Assembly (NCBI GenBank): GCA_034006035.1
Contig: JAVETN010000014.1
Location: 1-58,834, forward strand
Source: Desulforegulaceae bacterium
GTDB taxonomy: Bacteria > Desulfobacterota > Desulfobacteria > Desulfobacterales > JACKCP01
Length of the DNA: 58,834 nt
Direction: 5' to 3'
Each line of letters starts with the position of its first letter. The first letter of the stretch is position 1. The translations under genes were made by a program, and so were the position numbers. Shown here piece by piece: positions 17,163 to 24,152 of this stretch. A model generated the notes under the pieces. It did not search any database and had not been told where the DNA came from. It saw only the letters and a program-made list of their open reading frames with translations.

Positions 17163-18533
17163 TTAGATTAAATTCATGAGCTTTTTAAACCATTCTGGAA
17201 AAGGAGGGTATCTTAAGGGAATATCAAATTTTGTAGTTGAATGAACAACTGATTTATAGTGGGAAAAAGTTTTAAATCCCCATTGTCCGTGATATTCTCC
17301 CATTCCGCTTGTACCAACGCCTCCAAATGGAAGATGGGGTGATGACAAATGTATAAGAGCATCATTTACACAGGCTCCTCCAGAAGATGTTTTTGCAAGA
17401 ACTTCATCTGAGTCTTTTTTATTTTCTGTGAAAACATAAAGAGCCAGGGGCTTTGGTCTTTTTGTTATAAAATTAATTGCCTCATCTCTTGAATTAACAG
17501 AAACAATTGGAAGGATTGGACCAAAAATTTCTTCCTGCATTACTAAACTGTCTTCTGAAACATCGTCAAGAACACAGGGAGCAAAATATTTTTTTGCATG
17601 GTTTTTATCAAAATTTGTAACAATTTTCTGGTTTTCCAGAAGTTTTTCCAGTCTTTCAAAATGCCTGTGGTTTATTATCCGTCCGTAAAATTTGCTTTCT
17701 AAAGGATTTTCACCGTAAAATTGAATTATGCTTTTTTTAAGATGGTGAAGAAATTCTGACTTAACAGATTTATCAACAAGGACATAATCTGGTGCAACAC
17801 AGGTTTGGCCTGCATTTGTAAATTTGGCCCAGGCAATTCTTTTTGCTGAGGTTTTTAAATTTGAATTTTTTAAAACAATGGCAGGAGATTTACCCCCAAG
17901 TTCAAGTGTTACAGGAGTAAGGTTTTTTGAAGCAGCTTTCATTACAATTTTTCCTACTATTTCACCACCTGTAAAAAAAATATGGTCAAAGGGATGATTT
18001 AAAAGCTCTGTAGTTTCATCAATTCCTCCTTCAACAACAGCAATTTCTTCTTTTTCAAAAGTTTTTCCTATCATCTCTGAAATAACAGAAGATGTTGCAG
18101 GAGCAAGTTCAGAAGGTTTTATAATAACAGTATTTCCAGCTGCAATTGCAGCAATTGCAGGCATGATTGAAAGATTGAAAGGGTAGTTCCATGGGGCTAT
18201 AATTAGAACCTTACCAAGGGGCTCTGGTATAATCCGGCTTCTTGAACCAAGTAATGTTATTGGTGTAGGAACTCTTTTTGGTTTTGACCATTTTGATAAG
18301 TTTTTTATTGTAAATCCAATTTCTTTTCTTACTTCTCTTATTTCTGTCATCAAAGCTTCTTCAGGTGATTTTCCAAGGTCTTGGTTTAGGGCAGAACTGA
18401 TTATTTTATTGTAATTTTCAACGGCTTTTAATAGTTTTTTAAGCCTTTCTTTTCTTGATTTTATATCAAGAGTATGACCTTTTTTAAAAAAATCATTTTG
18501 TTTTTCGGTAATATGGTTGATTGAGTTTGACAT
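17163..18533 (-). CDS. NAD(P)-dependent aldehyde dehydrogenase, class 3-like, 456 aa
   Basis: The enzyme oxidises an aldehyde to the carboxylate. It has the catalytic Glu in VTLELGGKSPAIVL (near residue 207) and the catalytic Cys in FTNAGQTCVAPDYVLV (near residue 241). It also has the cofactor region VLIIAPWNYPFNLSIMPAIAA and FTGGEIVGK. The length near 450 and the absence of an extended N-terminus point to the fatty/coniferyl aldehyde (class 3) group. A C-terminal hydrophobic tail is not evident, so it is probably soluble. AGGAG precedes the ATG. A TetR gene lies divergently 81 bases away, with a palindrome between, and is the likely regulator. Confidence 0.93.
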   Translation of the reverse strand: MSNSINHITEKQNDFFKKGHTLDIKSRKERLKKLLKAVENYNKIISSALNQDLGKSPEEALMTEIREVRKEIGFTIKNLSKWSKPKRVPTPITLLGSRSRIIPEPLGKVLIIAPWNYPFNLSIMPAIAAIAAGNTVIIKPSELAPATSSVISEMIGKTFEKEEIAVVEGGIDETTELLNHPFDHIFFTGGEIVGKIVMKAASKNLTPVTLELGGKSPAIVLKNSNLKTSAKRIAWAKFTNAGQTCVAPDYVLVDKSVKSEFLHHLKKSIIQFYGENPLESKFYGRIINHRHFERLEKLLENQKIVTNFDKNHAKKYFAPCVLDDVSEDSLVMQEEIFGPILPIVSVNSRDEAINFITKRPKPLALYVFTENKKDSDEVLAKTSSGGACVNDALIHLSSPHLPFGGVGTSGMGEYHGQWGFKTFSHYKSVVHSTTKFDIPLRYPPFPEWFKKLMNLI

Positions 18534-18574
18534 GGTTTCTCCTGGTGGTTATTAATGAATGAGAGTTATTTGTT

Positions 18575-18593
18575 AATTGACCTTGGGTCATTT
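18575..18593. promoter_or_regulatory. Palindromic operator between ALDH and tetR genes
   Basis: AATTGACCTTGGGTCATTT is a 19-base near-perfect palindrome (8-base arms, one mismatch, TTG centre) placed in the 81-base divergent intergenic region. The position and symmetry fit a TetR dimer site controlling both genes. Confidence 0.55.
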
Positions 18594-18614
18594 GTCAAGA
18601 AATTTGAGGGTTAA

Positions 18615-19271
18615 ATGAAGGGTAAAATAAAAAAACGTGCAATCAGTGATAAGGCAAAAGCACAAAGAAAACAGGCTATTATCAACAGTGCAAAAAATAT
18701 TTATATAATAGAAAAAAATCTTTCTATTCCTGTTTCCCAAATTGCAAAAGAGGCAGGGCTTGCAAAAGGAACAATCTATCTTTATTTCAAAACAAGGGAG
18801 GCAATGGATCTTGAAATTTTAAGGCAATGCATAGGAGCTTGTTTTGATAAACTTGACTCAGTTTTAAATAAAGAGGCTTCTTTGCCTGAGTTGATGGATG
18901 TGATGTCTGGTTTTGCGTCTGATTTTCTTTTGGTAAGGCTTGGCAGCAGATATAATCTTTTAATGGAAAAGTGCGGAGATTATGATTTTGTTGTTGAGTT
19001 TAAGGAATATCTGAATAAAAGAATTGAAAAAACAGCTTTTGATCTAAAAGGATTGTTCCCTTTTATTGAAACAAGGGAAGCCATTGAATTATTTATAGGA
19101 AGTTTTTCCTTGATGATTGGTCTTTGTCAGATGGCAGAACCTGCTTTTATTGCAAAAGATGTTCTAGAATCAAGAGGTCTTGTAAACCTTCAGTTTGATT
19201 TTGAAAAGGTGTTTCCAAAACTGCTTGGTAATTTATGGTCAACTGCCTTTTTGGGTAAAACCACTATCTAA
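18615..19271 (+). CDS. TetR/AcrR family transcriptional regulator, 218 aa
   Basis: The N-terminal DNA-binding domain (about residues 15-65) contains the helix-turn-helix IPVSQIAKEAGLAKGTIYLYFKTREAM. The first 15 residues are very basic. The C-terminal 150 residues are helical ligand-binding sequence (LPELMDVMSGFASDFLLVRLG, FIGSFSLMIGLCQMAEPAF) without a recognised ligand. It is divergent from the aldehyde dehydrogenase with a shared palindrome. The likely role is aldehyde- or fatty-acid-responsive repression of that gene and itself. Confidence 0.93.
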   Translation: MKGKIKKRAISDKAKAQRKQAIINSAKNIYIIEKNLSIPVSQIAKEAGLAKGTIYLYFKTREAMDLEILRQCIGACFDKLDSVLNKEASLPELMDVMSGFASDFLLVRLGSRYNLLMEKCGDYDFVVEFKEYLNKRIEKTAFDLKGLFPFIETREAIELFIGSFSLMIGLCQMAEPAFIAKDVLESRGLVNLQFDFEKVFPKLLGNLWSTAFLGKTTI

Positions 19272-19540
19272 AGATTAAAGGTTTTGTTGAAAATTAAGTT
19301 TACTGGTAATTTAAAATCAGACTAAATATTAGATTTATTTAAGATTTGCAAGCCCATATAAATCATGTAAAATCAATTCAAAAAGAAAAAAATATTGGTA
19401 AACTTGAGATGGGTTAAGGCTTATCCCTGATTTTTATTCAACCCAGGCTTTTATGGGTTGTTTTCTGAATTATATTTTAATGACAAAGGAAAAATTTCAA
19501 GGCAGGAGCTTTAATTTCAACAAAAAGAAAGGTAAGTGAA

Positions 19541-20713
19541 ATGAAAAAAATTACAGAATCTGTTTATTGGCTGGGTGTTATTGATTGGGATAGAAGGCTT
19601 TTTGATTCTCTTATCCCTTTGCCCGACGGAACAACTTATAATTCATTTCTTATAAAAGGAAGTGAGAAAACTGCATTACTTGATGCTGTTGATCCTGAGT
19701 TTTCCGAGTCTTTTATGAACTCTCTTTCAGAAGTGCCCAAAATTGATTATATTGTTTCACACCATTCAGAACAAGATCATTCAGGGACCATTCCCCATGT
19801 TCTTTCAAAATTTCCCAATGCAAAAGTTGTGGTTACAGCTAAAGCAAAAAGTTTTCTCATGGATTTGTTAGATATTTCAGAAGATTCTTTTATTGTGGTA
19901 GATGATGGTGAAACCCTTTCCCTTGGAGATAAAACCCTTAAATTTATCCACACTCCCTGGGTTCACTGGCCTGAAACAATGGTATCTTATCTTGTTGAAG
20001 ATAAAATACTTTTTAGCTGCGATTTTTTTGGATCCCATATTGCCAGCAGTAGTATTTATGTTGAAGATAAGGGCAGGGTCCATGAGGCGGCAAAACGTTA
20101 TTTCGCAGAAATTATGATGCCTTTCAGGGCCATGATTGCCAAAAATCTTGATAAACTTTCAGATTACGAAATCAAAATGATAGCACCAAGTCATGGTCAG
20201 ATTTATAAAGAGCCTCAGTGGATTTTAGATTTATATAGAAAATGGGTTTCGGGCACTCCCAAAAATCTTGTTGTAATCCCTTATATATCAATGCACGGCA
20301 GTACAAAAATAATGGTTGATCATTTTGCAAATGCTTTGTTAAAAAAAGGCGTAGAAGTTGAACTTTTTAATCTTTCAGTAACTGATATTGGAAAACTTGC
20401 CATTTCTCTTATTGATTCAGGTACTATAGTTATTGGAACTCCCACTGTTCTTGCAGGACCCCACCCGGTGGTTGCATCTGCTGCTTTTCTTGCAAATGCT
20501 TTAAGGCCTAAACCTGGATACTTGTCAATTATAGGTTCATATGGCTGGGGAGGTAAAACTGTTGAAACCCTTGCTGGTATGGTTTCAAATATAAAAGCAG
20601 AGATTTTGGAACCCGTGTTGTGCAAAGGACTGCCAAGAAAAGATACTTTGGCTGCTTTAGATAACCTGGCAGAACTTATTGCAAAAAAACACAATGACAG
20701 CGGTTTTAAATAG
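19541..20713 (+). CDS. Flavodiiron protein (A-type flavoprotein / rubredoxin:oxygen oxidoreductase)
   Basis: The N-terminal metallo-beta-lactamase-like domain has the diiron ligands H-x-E-x-D-H in SHHSEQDHSGTIP (His75, Glu77, Asp79, His80). Further ligands lie in HTPWVHWPETM, SCDFFGSH and APSHGQIY. The C-terminal flavodoxin domain starts near residue 245 with IPYISMHGSTKIMV, an FMN phosphate-binding loop, and ends with IGSYGWGGK. The 390-residue two-domain layout is the class A form, which reduces O2 to water or NO to N2O with electrons from rubredoxin. No rubredoxin gene is adjacent. It is a single gene followed by a strong terminator. Confidence 0.95.
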   Translation: MKKITESVYWLGVIDWDRRLFDSLIPLPDGTTYNSFLIKGSEKTALLDAVDPEFSESFMNSLSEVPKIDYIVSHHSEQDHSGTIPHVLSKFPNAKVVVTAKAKSFLMDLLDISEDSFIVVDDGETLSLGDKTLKFIHTPWVHWPETMVSYLVEDKILFSCDFFGSHIASSSIYVEDKGRVHEAAKRYFAEIMMPFRAMIAKNLDKLSDYEIKMIAPSHGQIYKEPQWILDLYRKWVSGTPKNLVVIPYISMHGSTKIMVDHFANALLKKGVEVELFNLSVTDIGKLAISLIDSGTIVIGTPTVLAGPHPVVASAAFLANALRPKPGYLSIIGSYGWGGKTVETLAGMVSNIKAEILEPVLCKGLPRKDTLAALDNLAELIAKKHNDSGFK

Positions 20714-20724
20714 TAAAATTAATT

Positions 20725-20748
20725 AAGGCGGATATTTCCGCCTTTTAT
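20725..20748 (+). terminator. Rho-independent terminator
   Basis: A perfect 8-bp stem AAGGCGGA / TCCGCCTT with loop TATT is followed by TTATATTTTT. It is 12 bases after the flavodiiron protein stop. Confidence 0.9.
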
Positions 20749-20864
20749 ATTTTTCCTGAATAGAGAGTTTCATACTTTAAGATTACTATAAATTTAAGTT
20801 TTTATATTGAAAAAACATGAACTCTTGAAGACTTTTCAGTTTTATTACATCTACTTGCTTTAAA

Positions 20865-20899
20865 TTGGATCAGGGATAGATGATTATAGCCTGATCCAA
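20865..20899. repeat. Perfect 10-bp inverted repeat
   Basis: TTGGATCAGG (20865-20874) and CCTGATCCAA (20890-20899) flank a 15-base AT-rich spacer in the gap between the flavodiiron gene and the convergent DUF2937 gene. It could be a bidirectional terminator without a strong T-run, or a binding site. Confidence 0.5.
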
Positions 20900-20979
20900 A
20901 TTTAATGTTATTTTAGACAAACTTGGAAATCAATCAATTCGGGTTTTCTAAGTTTTTAATTTAAAATCAGTTTAAATCA

Positions 20980-21483
20980 TTAATAAAAATTTCGTTTTAC
21001 AAATTTAAAAAATATCAAAAAAATAATTTCAGGAAGGCCGGCAAGAATAGTTCCAGATAATAGTCCTGCAATTATGGAGGTCTTATCTAATCTAAGACTA
21101 TATGAATAAGCTTTTAAAACTTCTTTTTTTATATCTTTAACAGGCTTTATAAAAACATGGACAAATGCATTGAAAAAGTTTTTATTGAAATCTGAAAATG
21201 CTTTATTAAGTAAAAGATTTCTTTGATAAATTAAGTCAATACTTTTTCCGCCTTCAGTAAAAACAGGGTCTTTATTGATTTTATAATGGGTTATAAGGGA
21301 ATCAAGGTTTCCATTAAAATATTTGTCTGCATCTTTTTGAAAATGTCCAAGGCTTTTTTCTGATTCATTTAAATGGGCAAGGAGACTATTGTGGTAAGCA
21401 TTCATAAAACCTGGAATCTGGACTCCTACTAAAATTCCTCCAAGAAAAAGTATCAGTCTTAAGTACTGGGCAATAGTTTTCAT
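20980..21483 (-). CDS. DUF2937-like membrane protein, 167 aa
   Basis: The N-terminus LRLILFLGGILVGVQIPGFMNAY, followed by ESEKSLGHFQKDADKYFNGNLDSLITHY and NKDPVF, fits the DUF2937 family as I remember it. There is one membrane helix near residues 8-25. A second spans about 138-160 (IIAGLLSGTILAGLPEIIFLIFF). Between them lies a roughly 110-residue extracytoplasmic helical region. The function is unknown. It is a single gene on the minus strand, divergent from the cobD-like gene, with AAGGG ahead of the ATG. Confidence 0.75.
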   Translation of the reverse strand: MKTIAQYLRLILFLGGILVGVQIPGFMNAYHNSLLAHLNESEKSLGHFQKDADKYFNGNLDSLITHYKINKDPVFTEGGKSIDLIYQRNLLLNKAFSDFNKNFFNAFVHVFIKPVKDIKKEVLKAYSYSLRLDKTSIIAGLLSGTILAGLPEIIFLIFFKFVKRNFY

Positions 21484-21617
21484 TTTAAACCCTTAATTAA
21501 AGATATTTTATCTTTTAAATATTATATAAACACTTTGATTGTTGCAATTGTAAAAAAGAAAAAATTAATTTAAAATTGTTTTTAAGGTTAAATCCTTTAA
21601 GTACAAAGGGGTAGAAA

Positions 21618-22700
21618 ATGAGTGTTCTTGTCCATGGTGGAAATTTAAAGGAACTTTCAGCTTTAATAGGGGTAGATGTTTCACAGCTAAAAGATTTCAG
21701 TTCCAATATAAATCCTCTTGGTCCTCCCAAAGGTCTTCTTCAATTTTTAAATGAAAATATAAAAGAGCTGGTTCTTTTGCCAGAATACGATTCTGGTTCA
21801 GTAAAATCATTTATTTCAAATTTAATTAATACTGATAAAAAAAGAATTGTTCCTGGAAGTGGAACAACAGAATTTATCCATAGACTTCCTGAAACTTTAA
21901 AACCTGAAAAAGTTCTTATTGTAGGGCCTACTTATTCAGACTACGAAAAAGCCTGCAAAATAAGAAAAATAGATTCAGATTATGTTTTTTTGGATAAGAA
22001 AAATGATTTTCAAACTAATATTTCTATCCTTGAAAAGAAAGTTAAAAACTATTCAATGGTTTTTATTTGTAATCCAAACAATCCAACCGGAACTTTAACA
22101 GATAAAAACTTGATCATTGATTTGATACAAAGAAATAAAAGCACTTATTTTATAATAGATGAAACCTATCTTCCTTTTGAAAAGGATTTTTTAAAAAGGA
22201 CTTTGGCAGTTGAAGACATGGAAAACCTCTATGTCCTTTTGTCTTTTTCCAAAATCTTTACTCTTCCGGGATTAAGGCTTGGGTTTATGATACTTCCTTC
22301 CTCGGCAGATCCAAAAATTTATGATCTTCCTTGGAAAGTAAATGCTGTTGCTTCAGGAGTTTGTTCTTATCTAAACGAAAATATGGAGCTTACAAAAACA
22401 TTCCTCCAAAAAACTTCTTTATTTATTGAAAAAGAAAAAGAGTTTTTTTTAAAAGATTTATCTTTAAATAAAGCCCTTGAATTTGTTAATTCCAATAATA
22501 TTTATACCCTTGGAAGGCTCAAAAGCGTAAAAAACAACTCCAGGACTGTTTTTGAATCACTTCTTGAAAAAAAAATTGTGATAAGAGACTGCTCAAATAT
22601 AAAAGGACTGGGTGAAAAATATATAAGGTTTTCATTTAAAACCCATGAAGATAATGTTTTTTTAAAAGACAATCTTTTAAATTATTTTGAGGCTGAATAA
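21618..22700 (+). CDS. PLP aminotransferase-fold enzyme, CobD-like (threonine-phosphate decarboxylase)
   Basis: The opening VHGGNLKELSALIG...DFSSNINPLGPPKG is the hallmark of CobD rather than of HisC. CobD decarboxylates L-threonine phosphate to aminopropanol phosphate for the cobamide nucleotide loop. PLP-fold motifs are present: VPGSGTTEFI, CNPNNPTGTLT, IIDETYLPF and SFSKIFTLPGLRLGF, with the Schiff-base lysine. The length of 360 residues is normal. AAGGGG precedes the ATG. Its TAA shares a base with the ATG of the aldolase gene. No other cobalamin genes are in the window, so HisC-like activity is a fallback possibility. Confidence 0.82.
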   Translation: MSVLVHGGNLKELSALIGVDVSQLKDFSSNINPLGPPKGLLQFLNENIKELVLLPEYDSGSVKSFISNLINTDKKRIVPGSGTTEFIHRLPETLKPEKVLIVGPTYSDYEKACKIRKIDSDYVFLDKKNDFQTNISILEKKVKNYSMVFICNPNNPTGTLTDKNLIIDLIQRNKSTYFIIDETYLPFEKDFLKRTLAVEDMENLYVLLSFSKIFTLPGLRLGFMILPSSADPKIYDLPWKVNAVASGVCSYLNENMELTKTFLQKTSLFIEKEKEFFLKDLSLNKALEFVNSNNIYTLGRLKSVKNNSRTVFESLLEKKIVIRDCSNIKGLGEKYIRFSFKTHEDNVFLKDNLLNYFEAE

Positions 22701-23335
22701 TGAATAAAAAAGAAATTGGAAATGAAATTATAAAATATTGTCTTAAAATGAAAAAAGACGGACTGACCTTTGGAACCGGCGGCAATATAAGTGTTTTTTT
22801 GGATAATAAAATTTATATAACTCCAAGCGGAATTGAATATGAAGAGCTTTTGGCTGAAGATATTTCAGAGCTTGATGAAAATGGTAATTTTCTTGGAAAA
22901 GGGAAACCGCCTTCTTCTGAAAAAGACTTTCATTCAAAAATTTATAAAACAAGATCAGATGTAAAAAGTATTGTCCACACCCACAGTGTTTATGCCTCTG
23001 CTCTTGGTTGTCTTAAAAAAGAACTTCCCCCAATTCATTATCTGGTTGCCTCAGCCGGAAAAAAAGTTCCTGTTGCTGATTATGCGGGGTTTGGAACCAA
23101 AGAGCTTGGTGATAACATTTGTTCTCTTATTTTGGATACCAATGCGGTTTTCATGGCAAATCATGGTCTTGTTGCTGTTGGGAAAAATCTTTACCAGGCT
23201 TATTCAACAGCACTTCATATTGAATTTGCTTCAAAAGTTTATTTGATTTCTCTTTCCTATGGTAAACCTTTTGAACTTGATGAAGTTCAAATTGAAGATG
23301 CTGTTGATAAAATAGCCAATTATCTTGGAAGATAA
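22700..23335 (+). CDS. Class II aldolase/adducin family protein, 211 aa
   Basis: The fold is indicated by FGTGGNISVFLDNKIYITPSGIEYEEL at the N-terminus, PSSEKDFHSKIYKTRSDVKSIVHTHSVYASALG with the metal-binding His pair, and VFMANHGLVAVGKNLYQAY with a third His. These enzymes bind Zn and cleave or dehydrate sugar phosphates, for example L-fuculose-1-phosphate aldolase or methylthioribulose-phosphate dehydratase. The substrate cannot be read from sequence. The start overlaps the cobD-like stop by one base, so the two products are made together and may share a phosphorylated C3/C4 metabolite. Confidence 0.85.
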   Translation: MNKKEIGNEIIKYCLKMKKDGLTFGTGGNISVFLDNKIYITPSGIEYEELLAEDISELDENGNFLGKGKPPSSEKDFHSKIYKTRSDVKSIVHTHSVYASALGCLKKELPPIHYLVASAGKKVPVADYAGFGTKELGDNICSLILDTNAVFMANHGLVAVGKNLYQAYSTALHIEFASKVYLISLSYGKPFELDEVQIEDAVDKIANYLGR

Positions 23336-23350
23336 TTTGGTTTGTATATT

Positions 23351-23397
23351 TACAATTTTACTGGAACCACAGTTTTTAGCTCCAGTTTTTAATTGTA
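23351..23397. terminator. Imperfect bidirectional hairpin between convergent genes
   Basis: TACAATT-TT-ACTGGA pairs with TCCAGT-TTTT-AATTGTA around a 15-base loop. It lies between the aldolase (plus) and the small ORF (minus), which converge here. Bidirectional termination is likely. Confidence 0.5.
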
Positions 23398-23455
23398 ATA
23401 ATCTGAATTGATTCTGTTTTTTGTGCTTAGAGAAAGGGAGAGCTCGATTTAGGTT

Positions 23456-23653
23456 TTATTTATCAGGTGGGAAAATAAAGTCTGTAAGCTTGTCAAAAAG
23501 AGATTCAGGCCATACTTCTTTGTGAAGAAAGGCAGTTATTTCTTCATCAGTTAGTTTTTCTCTAATTGGTTTTGGAAGTGCTTGAAGCGCTTCTTTTCTT
23601 TCGTGCATTTCCTGGGATTTGTTTTTTGATTTTCCGTTTTTTTTATCTGACAT
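23456..23653 (-). CDS. Small charged hypothetical protein, 65 aa
   Basis: The family is not recognised. The product begins with a very basic 20-residue stretch (SDKKNGKSKNKSQEMHERK) and continues with an amphipathic region (LPKPIREKLTDEEITAFLHK) ending in FIFPPDK. It has no signal peptide or membrane helix. It begins one base after the lipoprotein stop codon, which suggests coupling of the two. Codon use is like that of the neighbours. Confidence 0.6.
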   Translation of the reverse strand: MSDKKNGKSKNKSQEMHERKEALQALPKPIREKLTDEEITAFLHKEVWPESLFDKLTDFIFPPDK

Positions 23654-23654
23654 T

Positions 23655-24002
23655 TCAGTTCCTGTATTTGATTGATTTTAACTCAACATCTTTTACCGAA
23701 TTGTCAAATACCATATTTCCTGTATTTTTTAAAACACTGTTTATTCTGGCTTCTGAAAGTTGATGTTTTTTGTATGAATTAAACATTAAATTAAGGGCGT
23801 GGATAAATTTATCCTTTTTTTCAAGGACTTTTTCAACGTCAGTTTGGTTGTTAAAATATAAATAAAATGAAATATCAATTAGTTCACCGCTGGCAAGAAT
23901 TGAATGGTATCTCATCTCAGTTTTTTTTCCTTTGGTGCATCCTGAAATTAAAGCAAGAATTAAAATACCAATTAAAAAATTTACAATAACTAATTTTTTC
24001 AT
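23655..24002 (-). CDS. Predicted small lipoprotein, 115 aa
   Basis: A signal peptide with a lipobox (FLIGILILALISGC, Cys at residue 22) directs it to the cell envelope. The mature part contains a DISFYLYFNNQTDVEKVLEKKDKFIHALNLMF region. That segment faintly recalls the periplasmic domain of FliL-like proteins, but the similarity is weak and no flagellar genes are nearby. It probably forms a two-gene unit with the 65-aa ORF downstream. Confidence 0.65.
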   Translation of the reverse strand: MKKLVIVNFLIGILILALISGCTKGKKTEMRYHSILASGELIDISFYLYFNNQTDVEKVLEKKDKFIHALNLMFNSYKKHQLSEARINSVLKNTGNMVFDNSVKDVELKSIKYRN

Positions 24003-24115
24003 TTTAGTTTCTTTGTTAAAAGTTGGGGTAATTAATAAAGGTTAAAGTTTAAGATGAGCAGTGTCAACAGGTTAATTGGAATGGAGTTAAATTTCTAGAA
24101 AGTAAAAGATTTTAA

Positions 24116-24141
24116 GTGAGGTTTCTTTAATGAAACCTCAC
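24116..24141 (-). terminator. Rho-independent terminator of the FAD/Fe-S gene
   Basis: A perfect 10-bp stem GTGAGGTTTC / GAAACCTCAC with a 6-base loop lies 12 bases beyond the stop at 24153. On the minus strand it is followed by TTAAAATCTTTT. T-rich sequence also follows on the plus strand. Confidence 0.85.
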
Positions 24142-24152
24142 CATAAGTTTTT

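Noticed and set aside
19439-19460. CAACCC...GGGTTG hairpin upstream of the flavodiiron gene
   Set aside because: The stem is only 6 bp with a 10-base loop, and no regulator gene is nearby. It is too weak to list as an operator or terminator.
21618-22700. HisC (histidinol-phosphate aminotransferase) as the call
   Set aside because: The N-terminal HGGN...DFSSNINPLGPP pattern is that of CobD. HisC is kept only as a fallback.
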